Below, in pieces: positions 31,391 through 42,560 of a stretch of 64,000 bases of DNA. A model generated the notes under the pieces. That model was not told the origin of the DNA. It did no database searches and saw only the letters and a list, made by a program, of their open reading frames with translations. The translations under genes and the position numbers were made by a program. This DNA is from Notolepis coatsorum (lineage: Eukaryota > Chordata > Actinopteri > Aulopiformes > Paralepididae). The stretch is taken from NCBI GenBank assembly GCA_963971535.1, contig OZ020591.1, forward strand, positions 18,090,823-18,154,822, written 5' to 3'. The stretch's first letter is position 1, and every line of letters starts with the position of its first letter.

Positions 31391-31779
31391 AGCGATCAGC
31401 CTGTATAGCCATTTTTAGGGTTACAAATGTGAATAATCCTTATTTTGTTGAATTTAGTTAATTTCATAAGAATATACGACAGGCATATCTAAGCATTATG
31501 CGTCAGCCTGTACCCTTTTAGTCACTGCCCAAATCAGACTGTTGACAGTCTGGAATGATTGTGCATACTATTATTGTTTTGTGTGTGATGGCTGAATAAA
31601 ATAATCTACTACTACTATTCTGATAGATTTCAATCTCTCCACTCTTATCTCCCCACTTACAGTGTGTTGTTTAGATGCTATATTGCACTCTATTTACCTT
31701 GATTTACCAGTAACGGTAAAGGATTATGGAAAAAGAAGGGCACCTTGATTGTTGTATTAAGGTAAGAATGAGTATTGAC

Positions 31780-32475
31780 TATGCCTTATTGGCAATGGAC
31801 TTTTTTTTTTAACCATTATTTAGCAGGGAAAAAATCCCTTGACATTAAGGATGTCTTTTGTGAAGGAGATCTGGCCAACATAAACCTGGGCAGCATAAAA
31901 AGTGACAGACAAAACAACACTAATTACAAAAGAGAGACATACAATGACGATACCATCATCTATGTGTTTCTAAACCAGCTAGCATGGCAGCTGAGCACCT
32001 GACCCAGGTGTTAGAGCGCATCTCTATGTGTAACTCCATACGCAAAAGGCCTATAAATGGTTTGTTTGAGGTGCAAATTAAAAATGATATAATTGCCAAA
32101 GTGAATGAGGTCATGTACCTATAGGAATCATATTAGACAAGAACCTAAAATGTGATAAACAGGTACATTATTCATTTGGACAGTCTGCCTTCTCCGTTAA
32201 AGGGGCAAACGTATAGAACTCTCTGCCTACTGGCTTAAAACTGGAGTCCAATGTCAACGTCTTCAACAGAGGACTCAAAGTACGGTTGAAATCAAAGCAG
32301 CAGTGCTCACGTGTGTAGACACAGACTGGTTTTGTTATTTTGATCATGGACTCTTGTTCTGGTAACTATTTGTTCTGATTTGTGATTTTAATTCTGTATT
32401 ATACTATTCATTTTATTCTATCTTTTAGAAAAGCCTCAATTGACTTGTGTTGAAAAGTAGCACTCGTGCTATAAA
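31780..32475 (+). pseudogene. Degenerate LINE reverse-transcriptase remnant
   Basis: Broken frames read KVNEVMYL then GIILDKNLKCDKQ near 32100-32165 and FSVKGANV*NSLPTGLKLES near 32190-32270. These resemble the YLGVILD and FxxxxxxxWNxLP blocks of LINE C-termini. Stops and frameshifts are frequent, so this is an old copy. Family not determined. Confidence 0.55.
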
Positions 32476-32693
32476 CACGCAAACAACACATCTGGTCTGT
32501 CCACTGTGACTGGTCCAATGTAGCTGTGGTGTCCATTTAAAAATAAAAAACCATTGATTGACAACATGGAGAGATTTGTATGTGTCACAATCCTAAAAGC
32601 AATATAAATAATACCTAAGAACAGAGACAATTACCAATAGATTCATTCACCACTGAATTTACAAATTATTTAAATTCACAGACTAACTCTCAA

Positions 32694-32855
32694 GCCGTGG
32701 CCTAGAAAGGTTAGTGAAGCGAGCTTGTGACCGGAAAGGTTGCTGGTTCGACACCCCAGGCCCACAACCCATTGAAATACAGTGGTCTCTGCTGTAGCCT
32801 GTATCATGTGCCCAATAAAGACCCAAGTGTTCTTCAGTTCTGTGTCCTGTGACCC
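32694..32855 (+). mobile_element. tRNA-derived SINE (third type)
   Basis: GTGGCCTAGAAAGG (32697-32710) is A-box-like and GGTTCGACACC (32745-32755) is B-box-like, at tRNA spacing. CCAATAAAGACCC ends the unit. It does not fold as a standard tRNA as read, so a SINE is preferred over a tRNA gene. Confidence 0.5.
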
Positions 32856-33443
32856 GACTGACCCCCAGGGGCAAACAGTCGCCCCTCAGAGTTAGACTGA
32901 CACCCAGGGGCAGACAGTAGCCCCTCAGAGTTAGACTGACACCCAGGGGCAGACAGTAGCCCCTCAGAGTTAGACTGACACCCAGGGGCAGACAGTAGCC
33001 CCTCAGAGTTAGACTGACACCCAGGGGCAGACAGTAGCCCCTCAGAGTTAGACTGACACCCAGGGGCAAACAGTAGCCCCTCAGAGTTAGACTGACACCC
33101 AGGGGCAAACAGTAGCCCCTCAGAGTTAGACTGACACCCAGGGGCAAACAGTAGCCCCTCAGAGTTAGACTGACACCCAGGGGCAAACAGTAGCCCCTCA
33201 GAGTTAGACTGACACCCAGGGGCAAACAGTAGCCCCTCAGAGTTAGACTGACACCCAGGGGCAGACAGTAGCCCCTCAGAGTTAGACTGACACCCAGGGG
33301 CAGACAGTAGCCCCTCAGAGTTAGACTGACACCCAGGGGCAGACAGTAGCCCCTCAGAGTTAGACTGACACCCAGGGGCAAACAGTAGCCCCTCAGAGTT
33401 AGACTGACACCCAGGGGCAAACAGTAGCCCCTCAGAGTTAGAC
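32856..33443. repeat. 39-bp minisatellite, about 15 copies
   Basis: The unit is GACTGACACCCAGGGGCAGA plus CAGTAGCCCCTCAGAGTTA. Since 39 is divisible by three, two minus-strand frames read open for over 200 codons (GYCLPLGVSLTLR repeated). Near-identity of the units points to recent expansion. CCCAGGGGC and GCCCCT can pair within a unit. Confidence 0.95.
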
Positions 33444-33582
33444 ATTATACAGTAATTTAAGCTTCCCTTTCTTACAATTCAATGAATATTTTCTGAGAAC
33501 AAGCAGGTACTGTACACATATCAGTGCTAGTGTACTAAGGGTGGGGAGAAAGACCCTGCAGCCAGTGTCCATCAGATTTTCT

Positions 33583-34316
33583 TGCTGCTTCACTATCTTT
33601 ATGGAAGAGAGGGGGAGCTATACCACTATCTTTATGGAAGAGAGGGGGAGGGGGAGATATACCACTATCTTTATGGAAGAGAGGGGGAGCTATACCACTA
33701 TCTTTATGGAAGAGAGGGGGAGGGGAGAGCTATACCACTATCTTTATGGAAGAGAGGGGGAGCTATACCACTATCTTTATGGAAGAGGGGGAGCTATACC
33801 ACTATCTTTATGGAATAGAGGGGGAGCTATACCACTATCTTTATGGAAGAGAGGGGGAGGTATACCACTATCATTATGGAGGGGAGGGGGAGCTATACCA
33901 CTATCTTTATGGAAGAGAGGGGGAGCTATACCACTATCTTTATGGAAGAGAGGGGGAGCTATACCACTATCTTTATGGAGGGGAGGGGGGAGCTATACCA
34001 CTATCTTTATGGAAGAGAGGGGGAGCTATACCACTATCTTTATGGAAGAGAGGGGGGAACTATACCACTATCTTTATGGAAGAGACGGGGAGCTATACCA
34101 CTATCTTTATGGAAGAGAGGGGGAGCTATACCACTATCTTTATGGAAGAGAGGGGGAGGTATACCACTATCTTTATGGAAGAGAGGGGGAGCTATACCAC
34201 TATCTTTATGGAAGAGAGGGGGAGCTATACCACTATCTTTATGGAAGAGAGGGGGAGGGGGAGCTATACCACTATCTTTATGGAAGAGAGGGGGAGGGGA
34301 GCTATACCACTATCTT
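33583..34316. repeat. 33-bp minisatellite, about 22 copies
   Basis: The unit is TATACCACTATCTTTATGG plus AAGAGAGGGGGAGC, with 36- to 39-bp variants carrying extra GGGGGA. Three + frames read open (GELYHYLYGREGE, SYTTIFMEERG, AIPLSLWKRGG). Open reading in all frames argues against coding. Confidence 0.95.
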
Positions 34317-34374
34317 TGGTACCACTAATAGTACCACTAATAGTCTATGAACAGGTCAAATAGTACCTTTCGAA

Positions 34375-34600
34375 AACAAATCTAATCTACGAATTCCAAT
34401 CTGGCTTCAGAACATCCCACTCCACTGACACATGCCTTCTCTATTTGAACGACCACATCAAACAAGAGGTGGACGCAGGCAAATACTGCGGCATGGTTAT
34501 GCTGACACTGTCAATCACTCCATTCTGATTGACAAGCTAAAAGCAATTGGTTGGCTTGTCAATCAGTGAGCTGGATGCAATCCTACCTGGAGGGGATGAA
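34375..34600 (+). mobile_element. LINE-A reverse-transcriptase palm fragment
   Basis: The + strand reads NLIYEFQSGFRTSHSTDTCLL then NHSILIDKLKAIG, with part of the catalytic DLxKAFDTV block deleted. It probably continues at 35298 (PQGSILGPLLF) after intervening insertions. Confidence 0.7.
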
Positions 34601-34757
34601 TGCATGAATGAACATTTTATTTATTTGAATGTGGGTAGGGATTCACATTCCTTTACAGCTTTGGGTAGGGCGTTCCACATTGTTGTGGCATAATTGCGAA
34701 ACGTGTTTAGTCCCTTGTTTGAGCCGAATCTGGGTTTAACATGATTTGTTAAAGAGC
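34601..34757 (-). mobile_element. LINE-A fragment, inverted
   Basis: A (TGAA)n-like start is followed by the reverse complement of the LINE-A C-terminal region (GGGATTCACATTCCTTTACA to CTGGGTTTAACATGATTTG). Confidence 0.8.
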
Positions 34758-35033
34758 CCTATAACGTGTATATTGGGTGTAAAAATGGACACTGCTCAAG
34801 CAAAGATTGTAAATAATATTGTAGCACTGGCTTTTCTAGCATGCAAACGGATTATTTTAATGAACTGGAAAGAACGCAAACCGAACTGCTTCAGTTTGGA
34901 GAACTGGCGCAAGGACTTCATGGAACAGGCTGCTCTCTCTCTTCAAGAGAGTGATAGGCCCGATGGCCTTCAAGGTCCCTGAACTTTATTAGATCACTAT
35001 CTGGAATAAGTTTGTGTACTGAACCTTTGTAAC
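34758..35033 (+). pseudogene. L1/Tx1-like LINE C-terminal remnant (tentative)
   Basis: ALAFLACKRIILMNWKERK, then ENWRKDFMEQAALSLQE, resembles the very C-terminal domain of L1/Tx1-type LINE proteins (ArK.Il..Wk...p....W...). The frame closes at 34982 and a 3' ATT repeat follows. The assignment rests on pattern memory only. Confidence 0.45.
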
Positions 35034-35167
<134 letters not shown>

Positions 35168-35297
35168 TTTGTCTTAGTTTGTCTTGTCATGTATGTATTG
35201 TCTTGCTTGTGAAAAATATATTTTTTTTTAAATATGAACAAAAAAGAAAAAGAAAAGAGGAGAGAACAGATGGTGGAGGTAAACGGTACTCTGTCCC

Positions 35298-36770
35298 CCC
35301 CCCCCTCACAGTGAGCTGTGGTTTCCACAAGGAAGCATACTAGGACCGCTACTGTTCCTAATTCATGCAAATAACATGTCGTCAGCTTGTGACTGCAACT
35401 TGTTCTTGTTTGCCGACGACTCAGCCCTGCTGGTCTCTGACAAGAACAAGTTACAGGTTGAAAAAACCCTCAGCTCGGAACGCTGCAGAATCTGCACCTG
35501 GCTCGCTGATAACAAACTATCCTTTGATAGCTATACGGTTAAAAAGGCACACTAGTTCTTTGTTGCTTCTGGAACAAGTAGCTACATTTGTCAGGGTCAA
35601 GGAGCTGGGTAAAACAGAGTCCATTCTCTTCGGATCAAATAACAAACTCAGCAAGACCGACGGCTTCTCAGTTACAGTGGGTGACAATATTGTCACAAGG
35701 AAAGATGAAATTACATACCTGGCTTCCATCCTAGAGGCAAATCTTTCCTGTGACAAAATGGCATCCAATGTAATCAAAAAAGTCAACCAACAAACTAGAT
35801 TCTTGTACCGGATCTCCTCTCTTGTAAACAAGAATACCCTGAAGACTCTGGCAGGAGCACTCATTCAAGGGTACTACGACTATGCTTGCACCTCATGGTA
35901 CCAAAGCACCTCAAAGGCACTAAAAACAAGATTACAAACATCACAAAACAAACTGGTCAGACTACTGCTTGACCTTACTCCTAAAACCCACCTCACCCCT
36001 GCCCACTTTGACAACCTAGGATGGCTTAGAGTAGATGACAGAGTACAGCAACTTGCAATGGGCCTGGTCTACAAGATACACTACACCACTCAGGTACCCA
36101 TGTACATGTCGAAATACTTCCCAAAGGTCAGTGATGAATACCACGATCACAACACCAGAGGGAGCTCCACAAATCATGTTAAACCCAGATTCTGCTCAAA
36201 CAAGGGACTAAACACGTTTCGCAATTATGCCACATCAATGTGGAACGCCCTACCCAAAGCTGTAAAGGAATGTGAATCACTATCCACTTTCAAAAACACT
36301 CTCAAAGAACACCTACGGGAGACTGCAATTCAAAACTGGCCACCTACAATGTACAGTTGTACAGTGTCCCCCACCCACCCCTCCTACCCAACCTCCCCCC
36401 ACCCACCCACCCAACCACCTCCAATGTACAGTCCCCCCCCCCCCCCCCCACCTACCCAACCTCCTCCAATGTACAGTTTCTACGTCAAATGTATATACAC
36501 TCTTTTTCTGGACACTTTTTGTATCACAAACAGTACTGTATTTGCAAATCTGGTATGTCATAAATGTATAGATGTAGCAGTACTGTCTATCTGTATGTCG
36601 TGTGTGTCATATGATGAATTGAAAATGGGGGACCCTGATGTAAACAAGACGAAAGTCTTTCTCTGGTCTGCATCCCCTTAACAATTGTATGTATTGAGCT
36701 GTACTGTACTGTACCCATTCTGCAATCTGTTAATCAACCTTTCAATCAATTCAATCAATCAATCAAAGCT
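35298..36770 (+). mobile_element. LINE-A, longest copy
   Basis: It starts in the reverse transcriptase (CGFPQGSILGPLLFLIHANN), includes the catalytic FADDSALL (near 35408-35431), and runs through the C-terminus, the poly-C/ACCC 3' UTR with repeated CCAATGTACAGT, and a (TCAA)n tail. A frameshift lies near 35540, so it is not intact. Confidence 0.9.
35365..36681 (+). pseudogene. LINE-A ORF with frameshift
   Basis: The open frame has 438 codons, but its first roughly 60 residues are out of frame. The real frame there reads LFLFADDSALLVSDKNKL up to about 35540, where a frame change occurs near GGTTAAAAAGGCAC. From there VGDNIVTRKDEITYLASILE, RISSLVNKNTLKTLAGALIQ and KYFPKVSDEYHDHN run to the true C-terminus near 36345 (AIQNWPP). 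The rest (YPTSPHPPTQPP...) is translated 3' UTR. Confidence 0.8.
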
Positions 36771-36795
36771 TAACCAGTGTAGAAACAGGCGTCGG

Positions 36796-36910
36796 CCAAT
36801 CAGAGAGCGTCTTGCCAGAAATGCGGCTACGAAAAAAAAATAACGCGCCCCCCCCCCTGACGTCACCAGGAAATACGGAAATCCCATGCAGTATCTCGTC
36901 CTGACCACCA
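36796..36910 (+). promoter_or_regulatory. Promoter of the extra zinc-finger first exon
   Basis: CCAAT (36796-36800), a poly-C run and a perfect CRE TGACGTCA (36858-36865) precede the exon, with CCACCAGGGACAC downstream. The A copy has the same CRE position relative to the exon. Confidence 0.5.
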
Positions 36911-37111
36911 GGGACACCACACTTCACCACGCTTCACCTCGTTGTCTGTTGCTATAACGAGCTAATGCTGCTAATCTCTAACGTTAACTCTCTGAACAGA
37001 TCTAGATGCAGTGATCGTGTAAAGAACGGACTAACTGCAGCTGCTGGAGACACATCTGAACTAAGGAGGAGTCGAGACTGGCCGTAAACTTCAGAGTGTT
37101 GTGAAAGTGAG

Positions 37112-37130
37112 ATGAAGAAACACAAAGCAG
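37112..37130 (+). CDS. Zinc-finger first coding exon, extra copy
   Basis: The coding bases are identical to 4932-4950 and 39439-39457 (MKKHKA plus one base) with the same donor GTTTGT. Its 5' UTR (CTCTGAACAGATCTAGATGC and following) is also kept. Similarity to the other copies stops at TTTGATCAATAG, about 50 bases into the intron. It has no terminal exon of its own before 39439, so it may serve as an alternative start for gene B or be a stranded duplicate. Confidence 0.5.
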
Positions 37131-37179
37131 GTTTGTTTAATCAGAAGGTCCTTTGGACATTATTCTTTGATCAATAGTG

Positions 37180-38050
37180 TTGGCGCAGCAGCCATTTTCA
37201 GCAAAGGTCTAGACAGCCTTGGGCTACTACGGAGGAATAAAAGACGCCACACACTTCATTGCAGTTTCACACACCACTGACCGAATCTCACAAGTGAACA
37301 GGTGTTCTGCGGAATCCTACTGCCTCCTCGAAAACTACTGCCGTAGCGCGACTCGCTAGACGCGTCTGCAAAATTCCACTGCTCAAGTTTCAAGTTTCTT
37401 TAATAGTTGTCATACAGAAGTACAGAATACTTTTGTACAAAATGCTTCTTACTGTTGCGCTCCAGAGACTGTGCATGACAAGATAAGTATGAAATAAAAA
37501 CATAGTAAAAATTAGAAGAAAAAAAAAGAGGTCACAGTGTTCAGTTTAGACATATGTACAATGTTCGTAGACGTAGTTACCATACAATATACAATACTGT
37601 GCAGTGTACTAATATACAATACTATATAGTGCAAGGCATAAATGGACAAGGTGCAGTTTAGGTACAATTCACAGTAGGTGTACGAGTTGTAGTGCAAATC
37701 CTTTATCAATAAATATAAAGTGTAAGTGTGTTTGTGTGATCTAAAGTGTGGAGAGTGGGTGCTGCAGTGTATTGTTTGTTTGAGTGAGTGTGTGTGTGCG
37801 TGTGGGTGTGTGTGCTGTGTGCATTTGATGGTTGTTGCATAGTGATTATTGTTCGTTTAGCGATTATTGTTCGTTTAGCAGCCTGATGGCCTGGGGATGG
37901 CCTGCTGAGAACTACTGCCGGTGACGTCAGTGCTGCGAAATTCCACTACTACTTCCTCGAAAACTGCTGCCGTAGCGCGACTCGCCTATATCTTTGGACA
38001 GCTGGGTGACGTCACCCTATAGTTCACTCCGAATTCCAACAGGTGTACCG
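37180..38050. other. Unclassified sequence with repeated exon-like phrases
   Basis: ACTGCCGTAGCGCGACTCGC occurs at about 37339 and 37967 beside CCTCCTCGAAAACTACTGCC-like phrases. GCGATTATTGTTCGTTTAG is doubled near 37840-37880. A run from TCAAGTTTCTTTAATAG may be an old LINE 3' end. No frame is supported. Confidence 0.4.
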
Positions 38051-38545
38051 ACATTTTATCATCTACAAATACATTCGGATGATATTGTTTAAGATATATC
38101 AACAAGACTCAACAAGACGTTCGTGAACGATTGTGGGTCATGCGCATGCGTGCGCAAGCACAGGAGCGCTGTCAGCAGAATTCAGCAGAGTAGTTGTTTT
38201 TAATCTAATTGTTAATACATATATATCGCTATCAAAGAATGCTCCCACTACAGAATCATTTTATATGACCTCACTACTCACTCCATGTATACTGTATGCA
38301 TATGGTGAGCATATTTTTATACTCTATCATAACATTTTTATGTAAGATTTCTGGGGTAAGGTATTTCAATACACCAATATATCGCTATCAAATAAACTCA
38401 GAATTCAGGGAACAAAACTGTTGCTTTTAACCATGGATTTATTTATATACACTCCATGTATACTGTATGCATATGTTGAACAAAAAAAACATTGAACAAC
38501 ATGTTATCAGTTATCAACATTCAAACTTATTTACAGTATTTATTT

Positions 38546-38720
38546 ACAGTTTTGATTGTACAGTTCCCCCCCCCCCCCACCCACCCAACCACCTCCAATG
38601 TACAATTCCCCCCCCCCCCCCCACCCAACCTCCTCCAATGTACAGTTTCTACGTCAAATGTATATATACTCTCTTTTCTGGACTCTTTTGGTATCACAAA
38701 CAGTACTCAAATGTGAACAT
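38546..38720 (+). mobile_element. LINE-A 3' UTR fragments
   Basis: Two GTACAGT/GTACAAT-plus-poly-C blocks and TACGTCAAATGTATATATAC to GTATCACAAACAGTACT match the LINE-A 3' UTR. The terminal part is missing. Confidence 0.8.
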
Positions 38721-38724
38721 CTGG

Positions 38725-39165
38725 TACATTTTATCATCTACTTTATTGCTTTATACATTCTGCTGCAAAGCCAATTGCATGCAAATATTTACATGCTTAT
38801 ACAGTAATAAGTTATGTATGTACAAATATGCGGTCCACCTGTTCTCCATTGCTATACAGACCAGGGTACAGCTGCGTGTCAGCTGGATGTCGTCATCGTC
38901 ACATTTTGGTGTACGACATTTTATCATCTACTTTATACATGCTTTATACATTCTGCTGCAAAGCCAATTGCATGCAAATATTTACATGCTTATACAGTAA
39001 TAAGTTATGTATGTACAAATATGTTTTAAGATATTGCGTCACCATCAACAAGTCAAACAAGACGTTCGGCAGCAGAATTTTGTAGCTGAAAACGAGTGGA
39101 AAGGGATTGTGGGTCATGCGCATGCGTGCGCAAGCGCAGGAGCGCTCGGCAGTAGAATTCTGCAG
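38725..39165 (+). repeat. Local duplications upstream of the gene B promoter
   Basis: ATTCTGCTGCAAAGCCAATT through TTATGTATGTACAAATATG is present at 38757-38832 and 38949-39023. CATGCGCATGCGTGCGCAAG occurs at 38139 and 39115. TGCGCATGCGTGCGC is close to the NRF1 consensus, and the second copy lies about 80 bases before the CRE. Confidence 0.75.
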
Positions 39166-39255
39166 GGAGTAGGATTTTGCAGAACACCTGTCCTCCCTGA
39201 CGTCACCAGGAAATACGGAAATGCCATGCAGTATCTCGTCCTAGCCACCAGGGGC
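39115..39255 (+). promoter_or_regulatory. Promoter of zinc-finger gene B
   Basis: An NRF1-like palindrome (39116-39131) and a perfect CRE TGACGTCA (39198-39205) precede the exon. CCACCAGGGGCATC downstream matches the CTCF-like string in the A copy. No TATA box is evident. Confidence 0.5.
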
Positions 39256-39438
39256 ATCACACTCCATGCTCCACCTCGTTGTCTTTTGCTATAACGAGCT
39301 AATGCTGCTAATCTCTAACGTTAACTCTCTGAACAGATCTAGATGCAGTGATCGTGTAAAGAACGGACTAACTGCAGCTGCTGGAGAAACATTTGAAGTC
39401 GAGACTCGCCGTAAACTTCAGAGTGTTGTGAAAGTGAG

Positions 39439-39457
39439 ATGAAGAAACACAAAGCAG
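39439..39457 (+). CDS. Zinc-finger gene B, first coding exon
   Basis: MKKHKA plus one base, donor at 39458. Spliced to the acceptor at 58083-58084 it reads MKKHKA-D-SMALQL in frame. The intron of 18.6 kb begins with the same sequence as in gene A, with a LINE-A fragment inserted 48 bases in. The 5' UTR lacks a short segment present in the other copies. Confidence 0.65.
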
Positions 39458-39506
39458 GTTTGTTTAATCAGAAGCTCCTTTGGACATTATTCTTTGATCA
39501 ATAGTA

Positions 39507-39640
39507 TGAATGAATGAATGAAAACTTTATTTAACAGATTGCAGAATGGGTACAATACAGTACGGCTCAATACATACAATTGTTAAGGGGATGCAGACCT
39601 GAGAAAGACGTTTGTCTTGTTTCCATCAGGGTCCCCCGTT
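39507..39640 (-). mobile_element. LINE-A 3'-end fragment in intron B
   Basis: (ATGA)n then CAGATTGCAGAATGGGTAC to CAGGGTCCCCCG. Gene A lacks it at the matching place (4998), so it was inserted after duplication. Confidence 0.85.
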
Positions 39641-39862
39641 TGTGATTACAGTATTTCACAATTGCCTAAACTTAAATAATGTACCCAACAGTTAGACCAG
39701 CGGTGCTGCCATATATAAAACATTAGATGCGACATTACGCCATAAATCATGGGATAACCGTCCGCCATCTTACTTAAACAGCAACTATGTTTGTCGGCTG
39801 TGCAGCCTAGTTACTGTACTAACATGATCAGAGAGACTAGTGCAGCCTAGTTACTGTACTAA

Positions 39863-40766
39863 TGATAGTTTTAATTCATTGATCTGTTGTCAATATCTTC
39901 TTCAGGCTGTACACTGACGTCAGATGTCTCTGTGTAAACACAGGCCCGATGAAACGGTCTCTGTGTAAACATAAGGGCTCCATGAAACAGTTCTAGACAC
40001 AGGTGCATGATGATATCAGAAGCATGCAAAAGCCCACACACACACCGACACACACACACTCACACACACACACACCAACACACATGCACACACACAAATT
40101 ATATGCCGTCATCTCAGACATCAATGCACACACATAGAGAGACATACACACCCCCCCCCCTTTTGTGCTGTCGAGAGTGTCTCACTTTAGCACACACACA
40201 CACCGACACACACACACTCTAACACACCAACACACACACACACACACACACACACTCTAGCACACTAACACACATGAACACACAGAAAAGCATCTGATAA
40301 GGAGAGCGGAGGAATCAGCCCCTCCTTTCCCCCATCTAAGCAAACACCAGCACACACACACACACACACACACACACCACACAGACACCAATGCATACAC
40401 ACCGAGAGAAATACACACACCATCTGATAAGGAGAGCGGAGGAAAACAGCCCCTCCTTTTCCCCATCTAAGCAAACACCAGCACACACACACACACACAC
40501 ACACACCACACAGACATTCATGGATACACACCGAGAAACATACACACACCATTCTGACGAGAAATGTATAAATGATGTGACGATGTATTGACGAAACCAC
40601 CACTTGGCACTGGCTCGCTCGGTGTGCGGAGGTGCGTGGTCCGGATTGTGGTCTACTTGTGCTGTGACGGTTCAGTAAAACTCTGCAGACTGCCATCTGA
40701 CTCTGTCTCGTCTCTCTGTTCGCCTCGCCGACATTCAATAAAAGAACTATGAGGGAATTCCTTTCA
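39863..40766 (+). mobile_element. Solo LTR with 4-bp target duplication
   Basis: The 904-bp unit begins TGATAG, ends CTTTCA, and is flanked by CTAA on both sides (39859-39862, 40767-40770), restoring a perfect minisatellite unit when removed. Near the 3' end TATAAATG (40567) and TTCAATAAAAG (40734-40744) look like a TATA box and poly(A) signal in LTR order. CA repeats (40026-40100, 40190-40260, 40350-40378, 40482-40505) and an internal duplication of about 115 bases have expanded it. No internal retroelement genes remain. Family unassigned. Confidence 0.75.
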
Positions 40767-41029
40767 CTAACATGATCAGAGAGACTAGTGCAGCCTAGTT
40801 ACTGTACTAACATGATCAGAGAGACTAGTGCAGCCTAGTTACTGTACTAACATGATCAGAGAGACTAGTGCAGCCTAGTTACTGTACTAACATGATCAGA
40901 GAGACTAGTGCAGCCTAGTTACTGTACTAGTAACATGATCAGAGAGAATGAGGAGGCTAGTTACTGTACTAACATGATCAGAGAGACTGTGCAGCCTAGT
41001 TACTGTACTAACATGATCAAAGAGACTGA

Positions 41030-42075
41030 ATTGATTGATTGATTGAAAACTTTATTAACAGATTGCAGAATGGGTACAATACAGTATCAATACACACAAT
41101 TGTTAAGGGGATGCAGACCAGAGAAAGACTTTCGTCTTGTTTACATCAGGGTCCCCCATTTTCAATTCATCATAACATATATGACATACAGATAGACAGT
41201 ACTGCTACATCTATACATTTATGACATACCAGATTTGCAAATACAGTACTGTTTGTGATACAAAAAGAGTCCAGAAAAGAGTATATTTGACGTAAAAACT
41301 GCTCATTGGGGGAGGTTGGGTAGGACTAGCTGGGGTGGGATTGGGGGGGGGGGGGGCTGTACATTGAAGTTGGGTGGGTGGGGTGGGGGGTTGGGTAGGA
41401 GGGGTGGGTGGGGAACACTGTACAAGCAAAACTGTACATTGGAATATTGACAACCATACATGGTAATTTGCTGTACATTGGAGGGGGTTGGGTTAGGGCA
41501 TTTACAGGGGCCAGTTTCGAATTGCAGTCTCCCGTAGGTGTTCCTTGAGAGTGGTTTTGAAAGTGGGTAGTGATTCACATTCCTTTACAGCTTTGGGTTG
41601 GGCGTTTCACATTTATGTGGCATAATTGCAAAACGTGTTTAGTCCCTTGTTTGAGCCGAATCTGGGTTTAACATGATTTGTGGAGCTCCCTCTGGTGTTG
41701 TGATCGTGGTATTCACTGACCTTTGGGAAGTATTTTGACATGTACATGGGTACCTTGGTCGTGTAGTGTATCTTATAGACCAGGCCCATTGTAAGTTGCT
41801 GTACTCTGTCGTCTACTCTAAGCCATCCTAGGTTGTCAAAGTGGGCAGGGGTGAGGTGGCTTTTAGGAGTAAGGTCAAGCAGTAGTCTGACCAGTTTGTT
41901 TTGAGATGTTTGTAATTTAGTTTTTAGCCCCTTTGAGGTGCTTTGGTACCATGAGGTGCAAGCATAGTCGTAGTACCCTTGAATGAGTGCTCCTGCCAGA
42001 GTCTTCAGGGTATTCTTGTTTACCAGAGAGGAGATCCGGTACAAGAATCTAGTTCGTTGGTTGACTTTTTTTTTG
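41030..42075 (-). mobile_element. LINE-A copy inserted in the minisatellite
   Basis: On the minus strand about 450 bases of C-terminal coding, the C-rich 3' UTR and the TTAATAAAG terminus with a (TCAA)n tail are complete. The 5' edge is at AAAAAAGTCAACCAACG near 42075, where minisatellite units resume. Confidence 0.9.
41613..42044 (-). pseudogene. LINE-A reverse-transcriptase C-terminus
   Basis: The 143 codons read RISSLVNKNTLKTLAGALIQ, DNLGWLRVDDRVQQL and KYFPKVSEYHDHNTRGSS, ending at FCNYAT. A change at the following methionine-tryptophan codons closes the frame. It is the same protein as at 35560-36345. Confidence 0.8.
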
Positions 42076-42204
42076 TATTACTGTGCAGCCTAGTTACTGT
42101 ACTAACATGATCAGAGAGACTAGTGCAGCCTAGTTACTGTACTAACACGATCAGAGAGACTAGTGCAGCCTAGTTACTGTACTGACATGATCAAAGAGAC
42201 TAAG

Positions 42205-42560
42205 GAGGCTGGCATCACTTTATACACATGAGTATGGAGGAGATTAGATCACACAAGGCTCAACTACTCTCTTTCTAACACACACACACACATGCACAAA
42301 CACACTATCTCTCCCTGTCTCTCTTACTATCCCACATGCACACACACACACACACATACACACACGCACATGCATAATTGCATACACATAGCTTTCAGTC
42401 CAAGACATATCTATCTACACACACTACCCCACCCCCGTGCAACTTGTACATATTATTTTATGCACAAAATACAGACTTCTCATATCTATGATCTCCCTTT
42501 CTGACACACGCAACCTTCATATCTATCTCTACGTCATTATCTCTGTACATCATATCTATA
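42205..42560. other. Intron block shared with unit A, with CA repeats
   Basis: GGAGGCTGGCATCACTTTAT through TCTGTACATCATATCTATA matches 5509-6080 apart from a LINE-A insertion there. CA repeats lie at 42277-42292 and 42339-42366. Confidence 0.8.

Larger units (their letters stand above)
39800..42200 (+). repeat. 40-bp minisatellite of unit B, with two retroelement insertions
   Basis: Units of GCCTAGTTACTGTACTAACA plus TGATCAGAGAGACTAGTGCA occupy 39800-39862, 40767-41030 and 42080-42200. The array is interrupted by a solo LTR (39863-40766) and a LINE-A copy (41030-42075). It corresponds to 5178-5508. Confidence 0.9.

Noticed and set aside
32856..33443. CRISPR-like array
   Set aside because: Repeats are directly contiguous with no unique spacers, and the context is eukaryotic.
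32683..33445. 245-codon GYCLPLGVSLTLR repeat protein
   Set aside because: An artefact of a 39-bp unit divisible by three; a second frame on the same strand is equally open.
33541..34363. 269-codon LYHYLYGREGE repeat protein
   Set aside because: A 33-bp unit with three open + frames; no promoter, splice or codon signal singles one out.
35365..35545. First 60 residues of the 438-codon LINE-A frame as real protein
   Set aside because: The reverse-transcriptase motif FADDSALL lies in a different frame over the same bases, so this part is out of frame after a frameshift.
39863..40766. Complete retrovirus or LTR retrotransposon
   Set aside because: Only one LTR-like unit is present, and minisatellite sequence directly abuts both ends; no internal coding region.
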